64,000 bases of DNA from Gadus chalcogrammus (GCF_026213295.1 NC_079425.1:15180288-15244287); one strand, 5' to 3'; positions 1 to 44,099 are shown, counted from the stretch's first letter. The notes: a model not told the origin generated them from the letters alone. Program-made: numbers and translations.

Positions 1-1766
1 TTGGCAGCCTTGAGAAGAAGCGGGTGCCATAGCCTTCTCTAGTTCTGCTAATCCCACCTCGGACAAACCCGAGCCACACGTCCTCCTTGAATTCAGGCCC
101 CTGCTTCGGCAGAAACATATCTTCCCTCTCCAGATAGCTTCCATTACGGCTATGTCGCCGCCAGATACCGCTTGTCAAAAACATGGCCAAAATCCAAGTA
201 CCAAATTCCCTCCATAATGGTTTTGTCCCCGAGTAGTCCTATTCCATTGAGGGCGCCGTGCGCTTCATTTCAGGTCGTATCCTTTGACATCCATCGCCGC
301 CAGCTGCGGCTGCGTTCAGATCGTGAGCCCAAAAGACCAGTCAGAAACCCTGCAGAACGGAGGATGTTTTGTGGAGATTAGAGAGCTGCTGGTGTAGCGT
401 CCTCCTGATGGCGAATGGCAGCCCGTTGCTCTTTGACGATCCGACTACTGGAGAGAACGGAGGGGCGCGCGGCGAGACAAAGGCAGCCCGCCTCATTAGG
501 AACATGCCATCCTCTCCGCAGTGTAGGGGGTTTGGGGAGGGAAGAGAAAACTTTTTGAACGAGTGCCATGTCTGTACCATTCTGCTATCTGAGGCCCGCC
601 ACTGCCAGCTGGCGGCTGAGTCTGCCCACTTGCACTGCCACGGTGATGGTGGTGGCGCTGGTGGAGGAGGAGGCAGCCGAGCCAGTTGGCACGGCAAGCC
701 AGGGGGGTAGGTGTGTTGGGGGGGGGGGGGGGGTGCTGGCATGTGATCTGAGGACCGACACCAACAGCGCTCTGTGTGGTGGCTGCATGTCCACCATAAC
801 AACACCCACCTCCTCTCCTCCTCCCCATCTCTATCTCTATGACTTTGGCCTGCCCTCTGTGGTCTCAGTGAGGGAGGATCTCACTGTGATTGTCATTGAA
901 TGCGATCTTCTGATATAACACAGAAGCGGCAGATTGGACAGACTTTCAAGAAAGACGATACCAATTTATTTTGTAATGCTGTTTTTAGAAATATTAGCAT
1001 TGTTTTTGGAAAGAAATAGAATGCTTGCTTTGCAACAACAACAAAAAATATATAGATGTATAATCACATATTAATAAAGACAGAATGCATGAAAGAAATT
1101 ATTGAATCTATATATAAAGTAATGTTCTAGAAAATAGGAGGAAAAAAAAAGTACCTGTTGGCAACATCTTTTAACAGAACCATTTAAACGATAGCATGTT
1201 CCCTTCCGGAAGAATATCTTTGACGCACTGTCCATCGCTAAATGAGTCCCCGTTGTTTGGGTAAGGTGAATTTCATTTATTTACCGACAGTTGATATCAT
1301 GGGGCAAAGTGTGTACTAAAATAAGTAACGCTCGTTCATCTTTTAATTTCTCATTTATCAATCTTACGTTTTAGTTTTAAACTTGTATCGTCATTTCAAT
1401 GTTATACTCCGTTCCTCACAAGTCAATTGATGACATCTTTATGATACACATTTAAATTACCCAATATCTCATTAATAAAGAGAATTTAAAAAATGTGCTT
1501 TTACTTGTTCACTTGTGTATTGAGAGAATAATAACTAGTTATGTTGGTTATGGTGAGAAACACACTGCATGGACAGGAGAGTAAACGTGGAACAAAACAT
1601 TGCATATTTTGGTAAATCGTACATGATTACAGAATCATTTACGATCGTACATAATTGTCTCGAGTAGTGTGAACAATATAAATAATCTCAGTAAAAAGTT
1701 AGTTGGTTATTCATTCAAATAAACGATTATTAAGTTATGCTTGCAAAACCATTTTGTTTTTTTTAG
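1..1766. other. upstream of acsf3, no gene recognised
   Basis: 1-900 is GC-richer (CpG-containing, with a poly-G run). ORFs of 60-154 codons occur on both strands but none shows a domain. In mammals the next gene upstream of ACSF3 is CBFA2T3 in head-to-head order; I looked for its NHR and MYND motifs here and found none. 950-1760 is AT-rich. The acsf3 promoter and non-coding first exon may lie in 1-900; this is inference. Confidence 0.5.
718..735 (+). repeat. poly-G tract
   Basis: Eighteen consecutive G residues in the upstream region. Confidence 0.95.
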
Positions 1767-1838
1767 ATCTGTAAAACATCTAGCATGGGGGCCCTCGTGA
1801 GGACGTCGTCATCTCTTGCATCCTAGGACTTGAACGCA
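1767..1838 (+). promoter_or_regulatory. acsf3: putative acsf3 5' UTR segment following a splice acceptor
   Basis: A T-rich tract ending in AG at 1765-1766 (ttgttttttttag) looks like a splice acceptor, so the first coding exon probably starts at 1767 after one or more non-coding exons, as in mammals. The segment holds an in-frame upstream ATG at 1785. I cannot place the transcription start or the upstream non-coding exon. Confidence 0.45.
1785..1826 (+). promoter_or_regulatory. upstream ORF (13 codons) in the acsf3 leader
   Basis: ATG at 1785 has A at -3 and G at +4, a stronger initiation context than the main ATG at 1839 (G at -3, T at +4). It reads 13 codons (MGALVRTSSSLAS) and stops at TAG 1824-1826, in the same frame as the main ORF and 12 nt before it. 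If transcribed it should lower or tune acsf3 translation. The TAG is the only thing separating it from an N-terminally extended protein. Confidence 0.45.
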
Positions 1839-32361
<30,523 letters not shown>

Positions 32362-32481
32362 ACCCATCACCGTGGCTTTTCTTACCAAGACATGACCACC
32401 CCCCCTTCTCTTGGGTCTATTCCCATGACCCAGACACGCATTCATTAGAATGCTATTCGATTTTAAATTGTCAAAATTTGT

Positions 32482-32487
32482 ATTAAA
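32482..32487 (+). terminator. acsf3 polyadenylation signal (ATTAAA)
   Basis: ATTAAA lies 120 bases after the stop codon, followed by GT-rich sequence (gggtgtgtgtgtgtgtgt, about 32518-32537) that fits a downstream element. It is a plausible proximal poly(A) site; longer 3' UTRs cannot be excluded. Confidence 0.5.
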
Positions 32488-32539
32488 TATGACAATTATG
32501 TTAATTGTTCCACAATGGGTGTGTGTGTGTGTGTGTGTA

Positions 32540-33057
32540 AGACTGCATAGTCGCGTGTGTGTCCTGCCATTTGCAGCTGTGGTTCAGCAGGTGCGAAAAG
32601 AACCTGAAGGCAGATCCTCCTCAGAGATCCTCTCTCCCTCTTTCTCTATCTTTTTTTCTGTCCTTCTCTTTTGCTCTTTATGTCTCGTCTCTCTTTTCAT
32701 CAGCCTCACGCAGCTCTTCACTAAATCCAGGGCTCTGACAAGCAGCGACTCGTTCGATTGGTATGAACCCCATTCAAAAGTCTGCATCTAGCCAAGTAGC
32801 GGTACAGTCCAAATGCATTGGGGAGGTAACTTGTGAGGACTTGGGAAAAGCAAGTATCCAAGAATGCATTTCACAACAACCAGCGGCACTACATCAGGAG
32901 TTTGTACTCCTGAGTCATACTTGCCAAGTACAGAGTATGCAAGTCCGAACTTGCCGTATTTGATTTAGAGAGGCCCGGTATCTCGTTCCAACCTGCGATT
33001 GGTCCAAAATATCACATGGTTACAGTAGGGTCTGGATAGTGGGCTTTTTCCTATTGT
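32540..33057. other. 3' flank of acsf3, no gene seen
   Basis: A CT-rich tract at about 32618-32710 and unique-looking sequence up to the hAT-like element. I see no ORF with family features. Confidence 0.6.
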
Positions 33058-33866
33058 CAGACCCCCCAGGATTTCGGGATGTTGCGATTCGCAACTTCAA
33101 CGCAACATCCATCATTCACCGCAAATTCAGGGCGGTGTCGCAATTTTAACCAACCACCGCAACTTTCCCGCAAATTTGACCAATCAGTGGCGTCGTCTTG
33201 AACTGACGTCGACAAACTACCTTATGCTTACTTCCGTGTTTACTACTTCAAGTGATTGAAGCATTCATGCAGCATGTGCGTGTCCAACGTTTCACACTTG
33301 CCGCCAAAATAACTGCGAAAGATTGCGAAAAGCAGTATCCTGCTTTCTACATGAAAGCGAGGGGAAATTATTTTGCACTGCATTCAACATTGTGGTGGAA
33401 CATAAGCGGAAATCTTCCATTGATTTTTTTTTTTTTTGATCCATTGCATTTTGCCACTGCGAAACATAACTACAGAACTGCAGAACTGCAGGCAGGACGT
33501 CAGACGACGAGGCAGATCACTATGACACAGGCTGTTGCATCCAAGTCAATTGCCAGTGCGGACAGAATCAAGAATAAATTATTCATAGGACCATTTCTCA
33601 GTGTTTTTTTCTTTTAATTAATGTTTTTTCAGTAATAACTTGATATTTAATAATTACTCAGGGAAAATTGCAGTAATAACTTAATATTTAACATTAGGAA
33701 AATCACAACTTTTATTGCAACTTTCACTTCCTCTAGCACTGTAATCGCAACAAAAACCTTAAAAACACGCAACTTTCATCGCAACTTTATGGAAAAGCTC
33801 ACGCAACAGCAGGCATTTTAGGCCGCAACAATCTCAAAAAAGGCCCGCGAAATCCTGGAGGGACTG
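33058..33866 (+). mobile_element. hAT-like DNA transposon copy 2 (opposite orientation to copy 1)
   Basis: Ends cagaccccccaggatttcgg and cgcgaaatcctggagggactg are flanked by tattgt at 33052-33057 and 33867-33872, a 6-base target duplication as in copy 1. On the plus strand it reads QHVRVQRFTLA, KLFCTAF.VVEHKRKSS (33365-33424), then after a T-tract insertion HFATAKHNYRT, the BED-like finger related to CGGBP1. The second Cys is lost (F) while both His are kept. There is no transposase core; the copy is non-autonomous and decayed. Confidence 0.7.
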
Positions 33867-33872
33867 TATTGT

Positions 33873-36428
33873 TCAGGCATGGCAAAGCAAGAGCAAATGT
33901 TGCTGAATTAAATAATTAGATGACATACATGTACCTTTCATAGTCTTTCACAAAGATAGGCAGAATTATTGCTAAAGCTAGCAAGCTAGACAGGAGTTTT
34001 TGGGGAGGGGCTTTGGTGGGAGGCTTGATAGGAGGGATTGGGATTTTCCCGGTTCGATTCTTTCAAAAATGTTTCTCCCAATTGCCTGACCTAGCTTTAT
34101 AGTCACGTAACAATGTTTCTTAATGCACAAGATGTCCTCGGGCAATGAATGTAATTTTTGTCATGTCGTATGTTATATACATGGAGTCTGAGATCAATAA
34201 ATTGTAGATTACTATTTAATTCATGTATGCATTCACAACCCAATGTATGTGGGTGGTTCTTTTGCTCTTTGTATGCAGTGACTGAGCATAACGGAGGACA
34301 ATAATGCCCAATCCCAATTCACTTCTTGCCTTACCACTTACCCCTACCCCTCTGTTTGAGGGGTAGGGCTAGGAAGTTAGGCTACATCGCCATCCAAAAG
34401 TCTTACAAAACATCGGCAATACAGTGGCGAATGCCGCACCAGCAACCAAAGAAAACAACAAATGTATTTAAAAATCACTACAGCTGCAGATGGCATTGTT
34501 TGATTCAAAATGTCTGTCAACTATGGAAGGACATTAGTGCAAATAACCTCTGGCAGCTCGGCCCCGCCACGCATGGCCTCGAGTGTCCCTTGCCTACCAT
34601 TCACTCATTATTTGATGCATGCTCGCGCAGGGCAAGGGATTGTGGAATGGCTTGCATGCGGGCGGGGGATTGCGGCACGTTGAAAGGGGAGGGAGAAAGT
34701 TACATTTATGCAAATGAATGGGTCTTGCAGTGGTAAACTACTACAAGCAACCACTAGGAAGGGGGTGGGGAGTTGCCACGCGTTCTCGAAAAGGAGACCA
34801 CGCTTTTTATGGGCCCGAGTTTATAGAAATGTTGCCTAAACACAACCAAAGTATGCGTGTTAACAGGTAATATTTGGAAATGGCAACGCAACAAAAATCT
34901 ACATTAACGTGGATTTTATGATCGAGGCCAATGATGGACCTTAACACATAGCACATTTAGGAAATGTTTTTCAACTGGCAACATCGGACTATCCAGGCAG
35001 CTTTATAATGGCTCAGCCTTTATAACCCCTCCAAAAGTCTTATAGTGCCTCTCATTCGCATTGTATTCGACTCGTGGTCGCGTGGGGCAAGGAATTCTGG
35101 GAAGGCACGTGTGAGGGAGGCTGATCGCAGCGCATGTAGAGGGGAGGGACAGAAGTTGAACTTCAGTTAACGATTGGACCATCGACATTGAGTGTATACT
35201 AGAGGACCTTACGGACTCGCAGTGGATTTTAATTTCCTGGTTTTAAGCACTTCCATCAACAAAGACGTAATCTCCCCCAAACAGCCACTAGAGAGAATGC
35301 GGGGCCTTGACATGCTCTGTCATTTGCGATTGAACACACCAAAATAAGACCCGACGTGTTAACATGTCCATTATTTTTGCAATAACATGTCAAATTCTAA
35401 CATGTTATATTAGGTCCTGTTGGAGGACAAAATTTCAAGAATGTTAATTGCGCTTATGGCCTTCCATAGTTAACAAACTCGTCACATGGCTGCATAATCA
35501 ACATAGATGACTACTGCTTACGTAACAGGGCTTCCAAGGGTCGTCCCCCTTCACAGCGGAAGATTTCTTTCACATGTCGAAAAGCGAGGTACACTCGGAA
35601 AAAGGAGGGGGAGAAATGACCAACACCCATGGTGGGGAGAACGATCGCAAGTAACCCCCCCCCCCCATCCTCACCCAAACTCCACCTTACCAGACAATGA
35701 AATGCTATCACACACCCGCACATTTAGACACACACACACGTCACGCCTACATACAAGTGTGCAAACATGCACATGCGTGCACGTTGGTGGGCCTGCAGCC
35801 ACCAGAGAGCTGATTAAGAGCAGAGGTATCGATCGGTGGGCTGGCAGGTGGCGATGGATGAGGCAGCAGGAGAACCAGAGACGCCCACAGACCCCCACAT
35901 AAATACCCCCACGTTGCCTGACCCCCAGCCCAGTGAAAGACCGGGCCAGCTGGGGTGAAGGGTCCTGGGCCCTGGGGTAATGGGAGAACCTACGCTGTGG
36001 AGTGTTGAGTGGGTGGCCTGGAGGAGGGAGGAGGGAAGGCGATTGGACTGGTGTAGCGGAGGACAGAGAGGATACAGAGAGAGAGGATGAAGGTAAAGCA
36101 TACTGGTAAGATATTTGGGGAAGTAAAGAGTAGGTTGGTGGAGGTTGAAAGGCGAGACATTGCCAGTTTGACACCTGGCCATATAGTCCAGGTAGTGTCT
36201 GGGAGGACAGAGAAAAGGCTCTGGCCGAACAGGAAGTGTTCAGAATACACCTGAACCCCCACCAGGAATGTAGGGGTGATTGGGGTATTCCCATGACTCC
36301 CATCTGACTGAACGTTCATGCCCTTGAACTAGTTCTGCCCCCCTCTCTCTCTGGCTCTGACCCTCTCTGAAACTGGTGTGCTGGGGAAGCGGTTGTCTGC
36401 AGATGGCTGCTTATTGGGCCCTAGGGTG
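33873..36428. other. intergenic, repeats and no recognised gene
   Basis: 34318-34372 holds a short hairpin (cctacccct 34343-34351 with aggggtagg 34359-34367) after cccaatcccaattcacttct, the usual end of a common fish MITE. 35500-36300 has long overlapping ORFs on both strands that look like chance frames in G/A-rich sequence; none shows a domain. I see no host exon. Confidence 0.6.
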
Positions 36429-36550
<122 letters not shown>

Positions 36551-37529
36551 TCTTTGAGGCCTGGGGTGATAATGCCAGGCAGTTATGTGTTGAGAGGAAG
36601 GTTCTTCTGCTTGTGTATGTTGTGTTAAGGGGTAGGGGGAATATTGTTTGTTAGAAGCGTGTGTGTGTTTGAAGGTGGACCGCTGTGTTTTATGTGTCTA
36701 GAGAACAGACTATGTGTTGCTGACAAGACAACAGCATAAAAGCATGAACTAGTCTTGTATGGTCCACCTTCACCCTCTCCTCTTCCTCTCCCTGTCTCAT
36801 ACCCCGTGACTCATACATCTGACAGATTGTCAGACGAAATAACTGAATAATAACTTAGAACCCTTGAAGGACAAATCCCTCTTCGGTGTTCCTTCTCAAG
36901 GTTCCTTGCCTCTGGAATTTAGGAGTTTCTCCTTGTCCTTTTAGAGGAAACTGGGAAAAGGGTCCATAAACGTGTTTGCTTTCTGTAACATCAACTCAGT
37001 TTCTGCTAGAAAATTTGACAATTTACCTGGTAGGTCTGATTTGAAAATAGATGTATTTATATGTAATGTATTTTCCAATATTTGATGGCCAGACAGTGAT
37101 ATTAGGAAAGCACATGTATAAAGCACTACTGTCTTATGGAAAAAAAAATGCTTAGTGTGACCTGTCTCTTTTAATCACGTTAAAATACAATTGGCTTGAC
37201 TTGAATTTGACCGAGAGTGGGGTGTGGCTGAACACAATGGAGTGAGGTCACGTTTTCCGAAGCTCCGCAGGCCTTGACATTAAGCTTTTTAAGTGGCTGT
37301 TATGTTATACTTGCCCAATAGCAAAACATACTTTCCCCAAGTGGAAAATGGAGGCCTATTAAGAAAATGTGTAAAACCAACAAGTATTTGTTGAATTATA
37401 ATTTATTCAAATACAAAAAAATGAATATTGCTCCAAAGCTGTCAAACCAGCTAGCCCAACAGAAGAAGCGCTGCACGGCCATATAAGCCAACTACACCGT
37501 TGACCTGGAGATGACAGACACCATCGCTG

Positions 37530-39900
37530 TTGCCGCGGCGACCCGTTGACAGCCACAGCAGTCTGCAGGCCTGTGTTATTTCCATGCCCTGTATGGAACC
37601 AGGGCTAGGAGGTGCTGTTGTTTGGTGCCTGTGCAGTTTCGTGGCATCGGGAAATGCCCGGGCCCAAGTTCTGGGGCCTGTTGTTTATCAACGACACATG
37701 CTCTGTACGAAGGGCCCTGTGTGATACGGGTTCCCAGATTAGCGTCCTGCCTGCTTCGCGTATTGTTAGGGGGTGGCCATGGCCCTACCTCCCCCCTCCT
37801 CACGGAATTCCCGGAGCTCATGGAGCCTACGTTCTCAGCTTCCACAAGCAAGCACGGGGTAGAGCATCATATCTCTTACCACTTGCCCACAGGTCTAAGC
37901 CTGGGCCCGGCGCCTCGACCCGGATAAACTCGCCCTAGCTATATCTGAGCTCACCCTGATGCCAGGTGCCAGTCCAGCCGCAGGATGTCCCAAAGACGGC
38001 GGTGATCACTCTGTTTGGCCTGTTTGAGTTCTTACGCATGCAGTTTGGCCTGAAGAACGCAGCCCAGGCCTTTCAGCGACTGATATAAACCGTGCTGCGG
38101 GACCTGCCTTTCCTGTTTGTTTATTTGGATGACGGCTCAGCCAGCATGGCCTAATCGTCAATCCGGCCATGTGCCAGTTTGGCCAGATCTCCATTGGCCA
38201 CCGCATCAAGGATTGGGCTTTTCCTCTGCCATCGAAGGTGGCTGCAGTGGCGGATTTCCAACGTCGCCTCACGGTACGGGCCCTGCAGGAGTTTTTGGGG
38301 ATAGAGAATTTTTACCACCGTTTTGTTCCCCTTGCTGCCCGGCTCATGTGGCCCCAGTACGAGGCACTCAAGGGCAGGCCCCTAACACATAATTGACTGG
38401 AGCGCTGAGAGAGAGGTGGCCTTTTGGGACACCAAACGTGCATTGGCGTAGGCGCCCATTCTCGCGCATCCTTTGCTTGCTGGCCGATTGCTCTGACCAC
38501 CAACGCTTCGGACTATGCTGTTGGGGCCGTGCATGAGCAGTTTGTGGACGGTGTCTGGCAGCCACCCGCGTTCTTCAGCTATCAGATCTGCCCTTGCGAA
38601 TGGGTATACAGTACCTTTCATCAAGAGCTCCCCGGCCTCTACCACGCCATTGGACATTTCCGTTTTTGATTTCCGTTATCCATTTCCTGCGATGGCGAAG
38701 GTTTCAGAGCCTGTCTGTCAGCAGCACCAGCTGGCTTACATCTCAGAGTTTCCCACGGACATCCGTCATGTGGCGAGTAAGGACAACCACATGGTTGATT
38801 GCCTCTCCCGGGCCATCGCACGAGCTGTCCACCTGGACATCAACTACACTCGCATGGTGGGCGATCAGGCCTCCGACCCGGAGGTCCGGGCTCTGAGGAC
38901 AGCTATATAGGGACTCCGGTTGGAGGATGTCAAGTTCAACAGCATCTGTGCCACGCTCCTGTGTGACGTTTCCACTGGGCAGCCAAGGCCTGTCATACCC
39001 GGTAGTTGATGGCGTCAGATTTTCAATGCCATGCATGGCCTTTCCCACCCCGGGCGGAGGCCGTCGCAGCAGCTGGGGGCCGGGAAGTTGATCTGGCATG
39101 GACTCAAGAAGGACATTTGGGATTGGGCTCGGACCTGTGTGGTTTGCCAGCGCTAAAAGGTGCATCGGCATGCGACGGCTCCACTGGTGCATTTTTCGGT
39201 GCCTGAGCCGCGGTTTGACCATGTTCATGTGGACCTGGTGGGGCCCCTGCCGCCCTCTCAAGGGTTCGGCTACCTCCTGACGAAGGTCGACAGGACCACC
39301 CACTGGACGAAGGCCGTCCAACTGGCGTCCACCACAGCCTCTGACGTGGCCAGGGCGTTTATAGGCACCTGGGTCATCTGGTTTGACCCCCTTTCTGACG
39401 CCTCCTCTGACAGGGGACCTCAGTTCACTTCCGAGCTTTGGAATGCGGTCGCTGGGTGTGCGACTCCATCGTACTACCGCTTATCACCCAGAGGCTTATG
39501 GGTTGTGTGAGCGATTTCATCGCTCCCTGAAAGCTGTACTTCGGGCTAGCCTTATGGAGGACGGTTGGGTCGATAGGCTCCGCTGGGTCATAATGGGTCT
39601 CCGGACTGCCCCTAAGGGGGACCTGCAGGCTTCGTCAAACGAGCTGGTTTACGGGCAGCCGCTGCGGGTTCCGGGGGATTTTGTCCCCACTGCTACAGCT
39701 CCCTGGTCGGCTGCCCAGGAGCGGGCCTCGCTCCAATGTAGGGCCCTGGGTTTCGAACCTGTGTCCACCTCGCAGCAAGGCCTCCCTAAGTCTTTTGTGC
39801 CGGCCAACCTGCAGACGGGGGAATATGTCTTCATCGGCCATGATGCCCACCAGGGCCCTTTACGGCCTCCCTACGGTGGTTCTGGAGACTTGGGCCTTAC
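37530..39900 (+). pseudogene. Ty3/gypsy-type LTR retrotransposon pol, decayed
   Basis: Domains appear in normal pol order with stops and frameshifts. Protease: CDTGSQISVLPAS at about 37721-37759. Reverse transcriptase: PKTAVITLFGLFEFLRM, FGLKNAAQAFQRLI, then a stop and LRDLPFLFVYLDD (37990-38136). RT connection: FLGIENFYHRFVPLAARLM (38290-38350). RNase H: LTTNASDYAVGAVHEQFVDG (38490-38550) and STFHQELPGLYHAIGHF. Integrase: a core Asp in HVDLVGPLPP (39230-39255), SSDRGPQFTSELW, and the Glu in CERFHRSLKAVL (39505-39542). The segment between YLDD and the RT thumb is shortened. LTRs are not recognised at either side. The element is dead; what it shows is an old insertion in the acsf3 downstream flank. 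Confidence 0.9.
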
Positions 39901-39949
39901 ATATTCAACCAGTTTGAACAGAAGAACACACCAGAATAGGCCTGTTTAG

Positions 39950-41500
39950 TAAACAGGATTTGATGCCGCCTACACTTTATAAAATGCAATTCATTGTGGA
40001 AGTAATCCAATTATTCAGAATACAACACTCAGATTGAGTGATGTAACGGAATACGTTTGATATTAAATTTATTCTGGCATGTATTCCGTATTCTGTAACT
40101 GGATACATTTTAAAAGTATCCTTCCCAACACTGGCTACAGAACAAGCACAAATGAACACTATTTGAAAGCTGTACAAAACAAATGCTCCCCTCGCTTGTC
40201 CCGATACCAAATAGAGAGAACCAAATAGCCTAAGTTTAAGCCTAAGCCTCAAAGTGTCTCCAAAAACGCCAACAAACACCAATCAAGGCTTTAACACCAC
40301 ACACAGCAGTGCAATTTACTACAAGTCTGACGTAAGCCACCAGAATTTGGTTCATTCACAACAAGTGACACCCACTTTCCTCCAACAAAGGAACGTCACG
40401 GGAGGTACACATCAAGCAATCATGCACAAGTGTTCCCCATACGAATCAAGGCAACGACCTGGGATGATTCAAAAGGTTTAGTTTAGTTCAAACTGACGAG
40501 CCCCCAATTTGCCACGGCCTAGCTCTTGGGCGCAGCAAATACGAGACATACCAAGGTCTCATCATTTATTGATGAACAGAAGTTTATCAAAATAATGTGT
40601 CTCGAATCAAATGATAAGCGCACTGAAATATGCGCTCAGGGGCACTGTGTGCGCCGTGCACAACTACACTGGGCAACTGCGCAAAATCAGCTGATAGCAA
40701 CGTTCCTTTTGTGAGATTATTATTATATATCTATTATTATTATGTGCACCCCTGCCTATAGTAAAGAATCAAGCTTTTCGTCCCTCTCAAGCAGATATAG
40801 TTTTTTCCATGTGGTCTACACTTGGTATGAAGTAATTTAATGATAAGTATATTGAGGGCATCTTTGCATCCTTCCAACAGATCATTCCAACAATCAGATA
40901 GATTTGGTATCCCAAAGAGTCATTTCTAGATATCTACAGGTTTTTAGTTTTATCCAGGAAACAAGCTCCAAAGCTTTTTCAATACAATGTTGGAACAAGA
41001 TTTACGCGAAGAAATTACTGATGATCTATGGGATGTTATTCTTATCAGGGTCAAGTCTTCATCTGTTCGTGCCAAACATGGTCTAATTCAACGTAAAATC
41101 CTACACCATACTACACAGGAATTTCACCGGCGGCCACGACGGCCATGACCGTTGTTGCCTGCTATCTGGTTGTAATGCCCTTCTGAAAATGGCATGCCCA
41201 TCGGCCACTGTGCTATGCCCGGGCCATCGGCCACAACAGTAACGTTATCAACAAGTGTGCAAAATTGAAAGAGCTCTCGTTGACGGGCTACCCGATCCGT
41301 ACAGCACAGCGATCCCAAAGACCTTGTGACAACAAATGTAAGCTGTTTTCTGAATCAAAGCTTTTGAGTAGGTTAGCTCTCTTATTGACAAGTAATGCGG
41401 TAGTGTCCACACAAGCTACTATTTCTCAAGCATTTTTTAAATACAAGCGCAGCAGAGCTTTTCGCTGCACTCTGAAATAAAACTGTTTAGGATCAGTAAC
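39950..41500. other. intergenic, no recognised gene
   Basis: AT-rich sequence with several short ORFs lacking domains. 41120-41240 has a ggccacgacggcc phrase and two 'atcggccac' words. Nothing else is supported. Confidence 0.6.
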
Positions 41501-41530
41501 GTCACACAATTGACACGTCGCACTTGACTA

Positions 41531-41866
41531 ATCTCATTGACTTTGCATGTGGCGCTCTCGAAATGCATTTTGGATCCGTCCATCGACGGACGGAGGTAGT
41601 GTAAACAAGGCGTAACACCCCTTGCCCACTGCATCCGTCCGTTGACGGATCTCATTGACTTTGCATGAGGCGATCCGGAAATGCATTGTGGGTCCTTCCG
41701 TTCCATCGGCTCCGTCTCTTGCGTTCAGAAGTTAAGAAAATGTTAACTTTTCAGGCTGCGATGGATCTGTCAGCCAATCAGATCGTGGCTCCGTCGGCAA
41801 ATACCACTCCCCCATCCGTAAGACACGCCTTCCGTCGTCCGTTGAAGGACGGATGCAGTGGGCAAG
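41531..41866. repeat. MITE-like inverted-repeat element with adjoining direct repeat
   Basis: cttgcccactgcatccgtcc at 41621 is matched inverted by ggacggatgcagtgggcaag ending at 41866, enclosing 246 bases. Separately, atctcattgactttgcatg with the following gaaatgcatt occurs at about 41531-41570 and again at 41649-41688, so the left flank repeats part of the element. No ORF; a small non-autonomous element is the best reading. Confidence 0.7.
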
Positions 41867-41964
41867 CTGCGTAAGTGACGCCTCCGCCAGTGTTGCCAGA
41901 TTGGGCCAGAGGGCAGAGGGAGGGTTATTGTCATTTTTTAATAATCGTAATTACGTGTAATTAA

Positions 41965-42080
41965 AAAATATTAGTGCTGTCAGTTAAACGCGTTATTAAC
42001 GGCGTTAACGCAAACCAATTTTAACGGCGTTAATTTTTTTTTTGCGTGATTAACGCAATTTTTTTTTTTTACTTTTTTTT
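41965..42080. repeat. dispersed repeat with gcgttaacg words and T tracts
   Basis: tagtgctgtcagttaaacgc, gttattaacggcgttaacgc and ttttaacggcgttaattttt follow one another, a sequence I recall as a very common fish repeat terminus. T10-T12 tracts follow. The other end is not identified. Confidence 0.45.
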
Positions 42081-44099
42081 TTTTTAGGATTATTTTAAAA
42101 AATTATTTGAGAAACTTTTGCGAGCGGACGAGGCGCGCAATGATGTTCCTGACTATTGAATTGTAAGATAACCTTCAAGATGCGATGGTTTCATGGATTC
42201 ATTTCTAAGAACATCGCCATACATCACCACAAACCACCTGTGCTCGGTTTACTGTCATAGATTTTACAGTTCTGCCCAAAATATTCTCCTCCTGTTCACA
42301 CTTCTCTTCCAAATTGTTCCAGTTTTGAGCGGTCGCAGTGTTATTTAACCATCATAATTTTAGCACTTATATCTTGCCGTCAGTTTAGCTTGTAATCGTT
42401 AATGTTTGCGCACGCCACAACCAAACCATGAAACAGCCTGATATTGAAACAAAAATATTACAGGAAAGGCAGACCTTATTTTAAAGTACAAATTTCTATG
42501 ATCAAGGTTTTTTGATTGTTGTGTCTGAACAATTATAGACACGTTTGAAAACATTTGACACATGTTTTAGTGCTTTAGTATGCCTCACTATGAGTTCATA
42601 CAGCTGCACGATGTTATTCCCTAAACTGCTGCATCATGCTAGTTTTGCAAAATGGTGGGGTTGGGGTGATTTGTGTCAAAGGGACTGGGGTGAGTTGTGC
42701 CAGTGGAACAACTTATCCCTAGTTATGATTATTTTCAACATATTATTTTATTGGAATTGGTCTAGAATTGTAATTTTAGACCAAAACCCATCATTCCACA
42801 CATTTATAAACGGAATACAGACAAGGCTTCAACTCCTATAGTAGATTTGGACAGAGCAGTGAAAGAGGTGCAACAGGGGACGGCCATTCGTCAGGGGGCA
42901 AGGGATATGAAGATCTGCAGGATGACCTTGAAAAGATTTATGGAGAAGAAAAAGGGAACTTACAAAGACAGGGTATAAGAGAACAGGACATGCCAACCAA
43001 GTATTCAATGAAACCATGGAAACGGAGCTGGCAGACCATATAAAGGCACTAGCACCAATGTTTAAAAATGTTTTATAAGTACCGTGAAATGCCGCGAACT
43101 GGTTTTTGAGTACGCACAAAGAAATGACATTGAAATCCCTGCTAGCTGCATCAGAGAGGAAAAAGCCGGTTAGGTTTAAGTGTGCATTTATTTAGAAAAA
43201 GTAATAGGGAGCATTAATGTACTGTTCTCATACAGTGTGTTGTAACTCTAAACACAGAGTTAAACCGTAGCCAATGAAGACAAAGTCGTAGTAAGGTTGA
43301 CCAATACTGTCACACTTCCTCATTAACAGACGATGTAAAATACAAATACAAAAATATTGTGTGTCCATTTATGGCTAAACATCATGTTGTAAATAATAAT
43401 ATAAACTGTCTAAAACTGTATGTAGACATTCTGATTGCCAAGTTGCATTGTTTTTAGCTTGTTCGCAATTGCTATCCAAAACGTTTTTAAACAACACATC
43501 AAACATCATTCTTAATTAAATCCACAATAATATGTTATCTTAAACATGTCCTCTATAGATTAAACAAATTTATGGCATTGCCTCTTTAATGCATCCAAGT
43601 GGATGCTAGCGGATTACATTCAGACGATACACGTATCTGCACATCCCCCCTTCTACACGGGGGATGGTGTGTTCCAGATGCAGATTAAATTAAATGAATG
43701 CCTTCGAGAGGCAACACAATTAATAATTATTTTCCCCGGAAATGCTCATTATCAGTTATCACCATGCAGCTAGCATACAGAGAAGCAAAATTGGATACTT
43801 AAAGCGTATTGCATCAATTTATGTAAATCTGAATTTAAATTCAATAAGGGATTATTGAGTGATACCCTTTATGCTAATAAACTTTTAACCTTTTCTAGGC
43901 CCTGATTGGTTCACGTACTTTAAAGCACGACACAGCTTCATTGTGGCCACCACTTCATGCCGCACTCCTGAGGCCACCTCTCTTGGAAGAGCTACTGCCT
44001 TTAATAAGCACAACGTGGGGAGTTCTTTGATAACCTCTCTACAGTGATGGACAGAGAATAATCATTTGGCCTTGACATGCTGATAGGATTACATGTCAG

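Noticed and set aside
369..710. ORF upstream of acsf3, considered as an exon of the head-to-head neighbour CBFA2T3
   Set aside because: No NHR1-4 or MYND motif and no splice-bounded coding segment recognisable on either strand.
35671..36303. 210-codon minus-strand ORF and overlapping ORFs
   Set aside because: No recognisable domain, proline/serine-rich composition, overlapping frames open on both strands; likely chance.
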